Assembly: GCF_041154675.1 (NCBI RefSeq)
Contig: NZ_AP031322.1
Coordinates: 1,178,001-1,242,000, forward strand
Length of the DNA stretch: 64,000 nt
DNA from: Sulfurisphaera javensis
GTDB lineage: Archaea; Thermoproteota; Thermoprotei_A; Sulfolobales; Sulfolobaceae
Reading direction: 5' to 3'
The notes under the pieces were generated by a model, which saw only the letters and a list, made by a program, of their open reading frames with translations, ran no database searches and had not been told where the DNA came from. Each line of letters begins with the position of its first letter. Positions within the stretch are counted from its first letter, which is position 1. The position numbers and the translations under genes were made by a program. Positions 62,330-64,000 of this stretch are shown one piece after another.

Positions 62330-62661
62330 TACTCATCACCCAAAAGTATGAATCGTTCTACGTCAATTCCTTTAACGAGAATATCGCCCTTCCTAACGCC
62401 TTTTGCATCTTCGTCTTTTAGATTAAGAACGACACGATAATTCGCTAATTCTTTCGCTTTATACCATTTCTTATTTTTACTATCGTAATAATTACCGTCT
62501 AAGGGTTCTATCTCTACGCCATAGGAGTATCTCGATTTGAAGGGATTATTTAGAACTTTGGCGATAATACTTTTGCCAGGATATACGTAGATAGTTTTCT
62601 TATTAGCGGTAGGCTTTTTATTTTGATTTGCGTTATTAGATTTTGAACTGAACACCTTCAT
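62329..62661 (-). CDS. Uncharacterised element C protein
   Basis: About 110 residues: a lysine/asparagine-rich N-terminus, then a compact beta-rich region (TIYVYPGKSIIAKVLNNPFK, YGVEIEPLDGNYYDSKNKKW, KGDILVKGIDVERFILLG), perhaps an OB or SH3-like fold. Stop and start overlap with the replication gene (ATGA-type), which suggests coupled expression and a replication accessory role, such as ssDNA binding. That role is inference. ATG at 62661 fits better than one three codons upstream. Confidence 0.55.
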   Translation of the reverse strand: MKVFSSKSNNANQNKKPTANKKTIYVYPGKSIIAKVLNNPFKSRYSYGVEIEPLDGNYYDSKNKKWYKAKELANYRVVLNLKDEDAKGVRKGDILVKGIDVERFILLGDE

Positions 62662-62719
62662 TCCGACCACCTTATTTTTTCTGAAAACCCATTAGAAGAG
62701 AGGATTTAAAAAGGGCCTT

Positions 62720-63001
62720 TTACGGTTTCATGTGTCGTTTTTCCGAAATTGCACGCCTTTCCTTAATCTTTAGTACTTTTTGAACTATTTCGTTAAATAA
62801 TTTGTTATCATACGCTAAAATCCTAGCAACTTCGTCTACGTTATCTCTTACGATTCTTTCTATTTCGTCATCGCTAAACTCAATATCTTCTACGTCAACA
62901 TCAAATTCAGTATTATAACAGACTGGATAATATTCGCCGTGGTCTTTATCGACTTCGCAACTTTCTACCATTTCGTCCCCTTCAATTTCGATTTTAGCCA
63001 T
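62720..63001 (-). CDS. Acidic 93-residue element C protein
   Basis: Strongly acidic (DVDVEDIEFSDDEIERIVRD stretch) with a helical C-terminus (KLFNEIVQKVLKIKERR). No family recognised. It starts inside the end of the ribbon-helix-helix gene (overlap of eight bases), so both are co-translated. An acidic partner of a small DNA-binding protein might modulate it; this is a guess from charge and order only. Confidence 0.55.
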   Translation of the reverse strand: MAKIEIEGDEMVESCEVDKDHGEYYPVCYNTEFDVDVEDIEFSDDEIERIVRDNVDEVARILAYDNKLFNEIVQKVLKIKERRAISEKRHMKP

Positions 63002-63176
63002 TTTTATTAGCCCTCCTTTCGACGAATTCTCTTAACGCCATTCGTATCAATTCGCTCCTATTGTTTATCCCGTACTTTGCTCCGATTTTCTCGATTTCTT
63101 CCACGAACTCGGGAGTTGCATAAAAAACGAATCTTTTGACTTTAGGTTTCGATTTTTGTGACACATTTTGTGTCAT
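62994..63176 (-). CDS. Ribbon-helix-helix (CopG-like) regulator
   Basis: 60 residues: PKVKRFVFYATPEFVEEIEK gives the beta strand and first helix, NRSELIRMALREFVERR the second helix with the RSELIRMAL signature. Such small dimers repress plasmid copy-number and replication genes. The ATG at 63176 is preceded by a TATA box (TTTATATATA near 63215). The first codons form a TGACACA-TTT-TGTGTCA dyad on the opposite strand, a candidate autoregulatory operator. First gene of the minus-strand unit reading into the replication gene. Confidence 0.8.
   Translation of the reverse strand: MTQNVSQKSKPKVKRFVFYATPEFVEEIEKIGAKYGINNRSELIRMALREFVERRANKNG
63159..63175. promoter_or_regulatory. Dyad TGACACA-TTT-TGTGTCA over the RHH start
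   Basis: Seven perfect bases per arm, three-base centre, covering codons 1-6 of the ribbon-helix-helix gene. RHH proteins bind such short dyads, so autorepression is plausible. It could also be accidental, since ACACA words are common at gene starts. Confidence 0.4.
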
Positions 63177-63266
63177 ATTTCGTCCCTTATACTTTATCTT
63201 TACGTACGTATATATAAACCTTTCTATCATAAAAAGTTTATAAATAGGCGAAGAATAAGGTACCAT

Positions 63267-63440
63267 ATGAGACCGTTTGTAAGAAAAAGTGGCGCGGGTA
63301 ACGAAGTCTATTATCTTAATATTCCTAAAGATGTTGTTGAGGCTTATCAGATATCTAGAGATGATAACTTTATCCTTAGCGTAGAGAAAGACTCTGAAGG
63401 GAATCTTGTGTTGAAATACACTAGGGTTAATAAGGCATAG
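63267..63440 (+). CDS. AbrB/SpoVT-type small DNA-binding protein
   Basis: 57 residues: RPFVRKSGAGNEVYYLNIPK then DVVEAYQISRDDNFILSVEK, the swapped-hairpin AbrB pattern with IPKDVVEAY. A TATA box TTTATAAAT lies at 63236-63244, about 27 bases before the ATG, so the mRNA is probably leaderless. Divergent from the RHH gene; the two small regulators share a 90-base intergenic region, a layout common in Sulfolobus plasmids. Confidence 0.78.
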   Translation: MRPFVRKSGAGNEVYYLNIPKDVVEAYQISRDDNFILSVEKDSEGNLVLKYTRVNKA

Positions 63441-63522
63441 GTTTTTTTTACTCTCTCTATCTATATTCATTTTGAGCGTACCCCCCTACCGATTTTTGTG
63501 ACGAACGCTTATGCGTCTGACT

Positions 63523-63666
63523 TTATGATGACGCCTCTTTTAGGTATCTATCTATTGCTAAGCGTATGATGTCATTCATACTTACTCCCGTCTGTTTGCT
63601 AATCCTCTTTAGGGTTTCGTACTTTTCTGGGGTCAAGTTTAGTTTAAATGATTTCGTGTTTACCAT
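63523..63666 (-). CDS. Second ribbon-helix-helix protein, 47 residues
   Basis: MVNTKSFKLNLTPEKYETLK followed by RISKQTGVSMNDIIRLAIDR and YLKEASS: one beta strand and two helices with the MNDIIRLAI signature of CopG-type proteins. Close in size to the CopG-like proteins of pRN plasmids and of SSV viruses. GGTGAAAATATG gives a ribosome site. It lies 82 bases beyond the convergent AbrB gene and upstream of the integrase operator, so it is a candidate binder of that operator. Confidence 0.75.
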   Translation of the reverse strand: MVNTKSFKLNLTPEKYETLKRISKQTGVSMNDIIRLAIDRYLKEASS

Positions 63667-63874
63667 ATTTTCACCTCTGATAGAGGTCTTTTTACATAAT
63701 ACTTGATAAAATATTGGGGGATAAATGAGGTAATACTTACCCTAAACGCTTAAATATGAATTACAAAGGATTGTCTCGCGATATCCGAGTATTATTTTTT
63801 CATTTTTTCTCGCCGATAAGGATTCTTTGCCGTCTTCTTTCAATTCACCGTAATATCACGGCAAAATTTACGGG

Positions 63875-63905
63875 TTGCCAAAGACTTATAAATCAAAATT
63901 GGCAA
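63875..63905. promoter_or_regulatory. Integrase promoter with palindromic operator (second copy)
   Basis: TTGCCAA-17 bases-TTGGCAA enclosing the TATA box CTTATAAAT of the intN gene that starts at 63934. Identical over 48 bases (63861-63908) to the region upstream of the intN at 52475. The predicted start lies near 63917, leaving a leader of about 17 bases with GGAGTGGGG. Confidence 0.72.
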
Positions 63906-63933
63906 TCGTAAAATTAGGAGTGGGGTTTTAGGG

Positions 63934-64000
63934 GTGTCCCCTAAAGAAAAAACGAGATATAAGTATGGTGATGTGATAATAAGGGAAAGAAAAGGTCGGT
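63934..64000 (+). CDS. int: Start of the element C integrase (intN), cut by the window end
   Basis: GTG start giving [20 protein letters not shown], in frame to the last base. From 63943 it is identical to the intN remnant at 58692, and it has the complete promoter/operator that the other copy lost. This should be the N-terminal half of the integrase belonging to intC at 58914, followed outside the window by att and the target tRNA. Confidence 0.75.
   Translation, partial: MSPKEKTRYKYGDVIIRERKGR

Larger units (their letters stand above)
58878..64000. mobile_element. Integrated element C (SSV-type integrase, cryptic plasmid), right end outside window
   Basis: From the att in the integrase region through intC, a hairpin array, an AAA+ replication-type gene, five small genes and a new intN copy starting 66 bases before the window end. 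The order att-intC...intN is that of one integrated copy, about 5.2 kb. The right att and the target tRNA should lie a few hundred bases beyond 64000. Codons rich in CG dinucleotides (ACG, CGT, TCG) set it apart from the host genes, which points to recent transfer. Confidence 0.8.

Overview
The window is AT-rich chromosomal DNA from a hyperthermophilic crenarchaeote of the order Sulfolobales. The support is an Orc1/Cdc6-1 gene beside an origin with ORB boxes, TFB3, Rpo8, TFE, Elf1, RadA, Sec61 beta, a thermosome, PAN with a proteasome beta subunit, GGGP synthase, a Tes-type tetraether lipid synthase, and four intron-containing tRNAs. From memory the fructose-bisphosphate aldolase/phosphatase is nearly identical to the Sulfurisphaera (Sulfolobus) tokodaii enzyme, so I infer the genus Sulfurisphaera. 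No database search was run.

Layout. 1-46.2 kb is a dense housekeeping core: a GfcR-like regulator and riboflavin reductase, tetraether synthase, thiL with a tRNA-Thr, a purine cluster (purB, two purP, purA), heme-type and amino-acid genes (pheA, ilvA), radA, an RNA methyltransferase, SAM hydrolase/nadM, then DUF99-cdc6-1-oriC1 (about 21.5-22.6 kb). Next come elf1-GGGPS-sec61beta-rnpB, tsr3, tiaS, ABCE1, FBP aldolase/phosphatase, rps17e, a MoaD-like protein, Cgi121, a HerA-like ATPase, thsB, tfb3, a tRNA endonuclease subunit, hisS, psmB, rpo8, an Sm-like protein, a split archaeosine transglycosylase, PAC2, PAN, mbf1, hflX, trm56, tfe and a C5-methyltransferase.

46.3-64 kb is an accessory zone built on tRNA-Val att sequences. 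Element A (46.3-52.3 kb) sits between a complete tRNA-Val(UAC) and a 44-bp direct repeat of its 3' half. It carries an intact pNOB8-type integrase, an iteron region, a winged-helix protein, an AbrB-like protein and a large AAA+ replication-type protein. Just beyond its right att lies the N-terminal fragment of an SSV-type integrase, the relic of another element. A short host segment follows (membrane protein, ahcY, tRNA-Met, tRNA-Tyr) with an integrase relic, an IS1-like pseudogene and a permease pseudogene. From 58.7 kb to the window end is element C: intN remnant, att, intC, an array of hairpins with covarying stems, a second AAA+ replication-type protein, three small DNA-binding proteins, and a second intN copy behind the same palindromic promoter/operator, cut by the window edge.

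Most noteworthy: the hairpin array at 59.7-60.1 kb; the stacked integrations with shared integrase operators; and four conserved genes (pheA, nadM, tiaS, trm56) whose conserved N-termini have no in-frame ATG, GTG or TTG.
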